Part shown: one piece after another, positions 6,684 through 7,527 of the stretch
Layout: every line of letters begins with the position of its first letter
How positions within the stretch are numbered: the first letter of the stretch is position 1
NCBI GenBank assembly: GCA_964428905.1
Contig: CAYSAA010000245.1
Coordinates: 1-7,527 of the forward strand
DNA length: 7,527 nt
Reading direction: 5' to 3'
Origin: CAYSAA01 sp964428905
GTDB lineage: Bacteria; Atribacterota; Phoenicimicrobiia; Phoenicimicrobiales; Stramentimicrobiaceae
The notes under the pieces: generated by a model
The model's database searches: none
The model's input: the letters and a program-made list of their open reading frames with translations, nothing else
What the model was told of the DNA's origin: nothing
Program-made: the position numbers and the translations under genes

Positions 6684-6769
6684 CACTATGAATAAAAAAA
6701 TACAATATCAGTAGTCTCAAAAACCATTGGGTAGGTATGTAATAATTTCTAAACTCTAAGAAAAGCAGG

Positions 6770-7084
6770 TTGCAAAAGAATAAGCAACAAATTCTCTCGA
6801 ATTTTCTATGCGATAAATCCTTCGCTTCAAAAAAATGTGGTATAGAATATGGGGCGAATTTTCTTATTCACAGAAATACCGATAGAAAGCAGCACTATGC
6901 TATAAAAGATAGCTTAGAGGAAATAATCATTGCCTTGAAAAGCTCACATTCCCAGCAGAGTGTTGCACTCAACAAATATCTAAAACAACGCTCCATGGTG
7001 ATAGGGATTTTCTCAAATAGCAAACCCTGTATGTGTTATGTCTGTTTGAGGCTCATGGAAATTGACTCTTTATATTATAACTGA
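6770..7084 (+). other. Doubtful ORF of 104 codons, possibly a decayed gene fragment
   Basis: This is the only long reading frame in an otherwise gene-free stretch, and the only plus-strand candidate that does not lie over another gene. It begins with TTG; the nearest purine-rich bases (AGCAGG) touch the start codon, so there is no properly spaced ribosome site. The product is rich in Lys, Ser, Gln and Asn, with scattered Cys (for example CMCYVC near the C-terminus). It has no signal peptide, membrane segment or motif that I recognise. NFL with the same underlying 10-bp DNA repeat (CGAATTTTCT at 6798-6807 and 6855-6864) occurs twice in frame. It could be chance, a small hypothetical gene or a transposase remnant. 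I assign no function. Confidence 0.2.
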
Positions 7085-7089
7085 TTAAC

Positions 7090-7527
7090 CTAGAATTTAT
7101 TTGCTTTTTGTAATTCTTGGTAAACAATATTACCGGCTTTTACCTGTAAATCATAAACAGCTTGTTCAGAATACCAGCTTGTATGGGGGGTGATCAATAC
7201 ATTATCTAAATCTATTAATTTTGATTTTACATATTCATTCTCATCTTTATACTCTAAAAGATCCAAACCTACACCAGCAATTTTCCCACTTTCTAACCCA
7301 TCATAAAGAGCTTCTTCGTCGATTAGACCCCCGCGAGAAGTATTTATAATGAATATCCCTCTCTTCATCTTTTCAATAGCTTTTTGATTTATTAAATGAT
7401 ACTTTCCTCATTTAAAGGAGCATGAATGGATAACACATCTGAACTTTTTAATAATTTTTCAAAGCTTACAAATTCAATCCAATCAAAAAATTCTTTTTCA
7501 CCAAAATATGGATCATGAGCCATAATT
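7090..7527 (-). pseudogene. D-2-hydroxyacid dehydrogenase (CtBP-like), C-terminal part, frameshifted; 5' end outside window
   Basis: The family oxidises or reduces D-2-hydroxyacids and 2-oxoacids with NAD(H). The window holds the end of the NAD-binding domain after the Rossmann GxGxxG, starting at AHDPYFGE. The frame from 7526 to 7401 reads ...LLKSSDVLSIHAPLNEES and then stops at TAA. The next frame, from 7400, resumes HLINQKAIEKMKRGIFIINTSRGG and runs to the stop at 7090. One lost base between 7401 and 7400 explains the break exactly, since the expected family text is NEESYHLIN. Catalytic residues survive downstream: Arg in NTSRGG (codon 7333-7335), Glu in LDLLE (7252-7254) and His in TPHTSWYSE (7183-7185). 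HTSWYSE is typical of the CtBP-like subgroup. It may be a true pseudogene or a sequencing/assembly indel. It lies upstream of gntR on the same strand but is separated by about 500 nt. The substrate is unknown. Confidence 0.8.

Larger units (their letters stand above)
6604..7089. other. Long stretch with no convincing gene between the dehydrogenase fragment and gntR
   Basis: The first part (about 6604-6780) is very AT-rich. It contains an imperfect 12/13-bp tandem repeat (6659-6683) and an inverted partner at 6639-6647. A single copy of the TACAATAT half-site is at 6701-6708. The second part (about 6781-7085) has visibly higher GC and holds the doubtful plus-strand ORF listed separately, plus small hairpins such as AAATTC-TCTC-GAATTT at 6789-6804. 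I see no tRNA, riboswitch, CRISPR repeat, intrinsic terminator or insertion-sequence ends. A decayed gene is possible. Confidence 0.5.

Noticed and set aside
7012..7050. Inverted repeat CTCAAA ... TTTGAG as a terminator or element end
   Set aside because: The 6-bp arms are 27 nt apart with no T run and poor inner pairing; likely chance.
6594..7089. CRISPR array, tRNA or riboswitch in the long gap
   Set aside because: No regularly spaced repeats, no cloverleaf or T-loop sequence, and no known aptamer core were visible on either strand.

Overview
The window looks like part of the chromosome of a low-GC, strictly anaerobic bacterium. Coding sequence is AT-rich, the code is standard, and Shine-Dalgarno sites of the GGAGG type precede most genes. 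The central genes encode an oxygen-sensitive, ferredoxin-linked 2-oxoacid oxidoreductase and a nickel-pincer (LarA-type) racemase homologue. Clostridia or Halanaerobiales-like Firmicutes and Atribacterota would all fit; the sequence alone does not decide.

Every convincing gene lies on the minus strand, so transcription runs from right to left. At the right edge (7090-7527) is the C-terminal part of a D-2-hydroxyacid dehydrogenase of the CtBP-like type, interrupted by a one-base frameshift at 7400/7401. About 490 bases without a convincing gene follow (roughly 6604-7089). They hold a doubtful plus-strand ORF and an AT-rich stretch with repeated motifs. Next is a GntR/FCD regulator (5862-6524) with a readable promoter whose spacer contains a 16-bp inverted repeat, a likely autoregulatory operator.

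The main block is a tight seven-gene cluster: korD (ferredoxin subunit), korA, korB, korC, sucC, sucD and a larA homologue that runs off the left edge. Gaps are -8 to +33 nt, which indicates one operon. KorDABC would convert a 2-oxoacid (2-oxoglutarate by sequence resemblance) plus CoA to the acyl-CoA, CO2 and reduced ferredoxin. SucCD would then turn the acyl-CoA into the free acid with ATP or GTP formation.

The LarA homologue retains all the nickel-pincer and catalytic positions I could align from memory with Lactiplantibacillus plantarum LarA. Such enzymes racemise or epimerise 2-hydroxyacids. With the dehydrogenase fragment and the FCD regulator, the region reads as a possible 2-hydroxyacid to 2-oxoacid to acyl-CoA to acid module that yields reduced ferredoxin and substrate-level ATP. 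The enzyme families are solid. The pathway as a whole, and 2-hydroxyglutarate as its substrate, are inference. I found no RNA genes, CRISPR arrays, recognisable insertion sequences or convincing intrinsic terminators.
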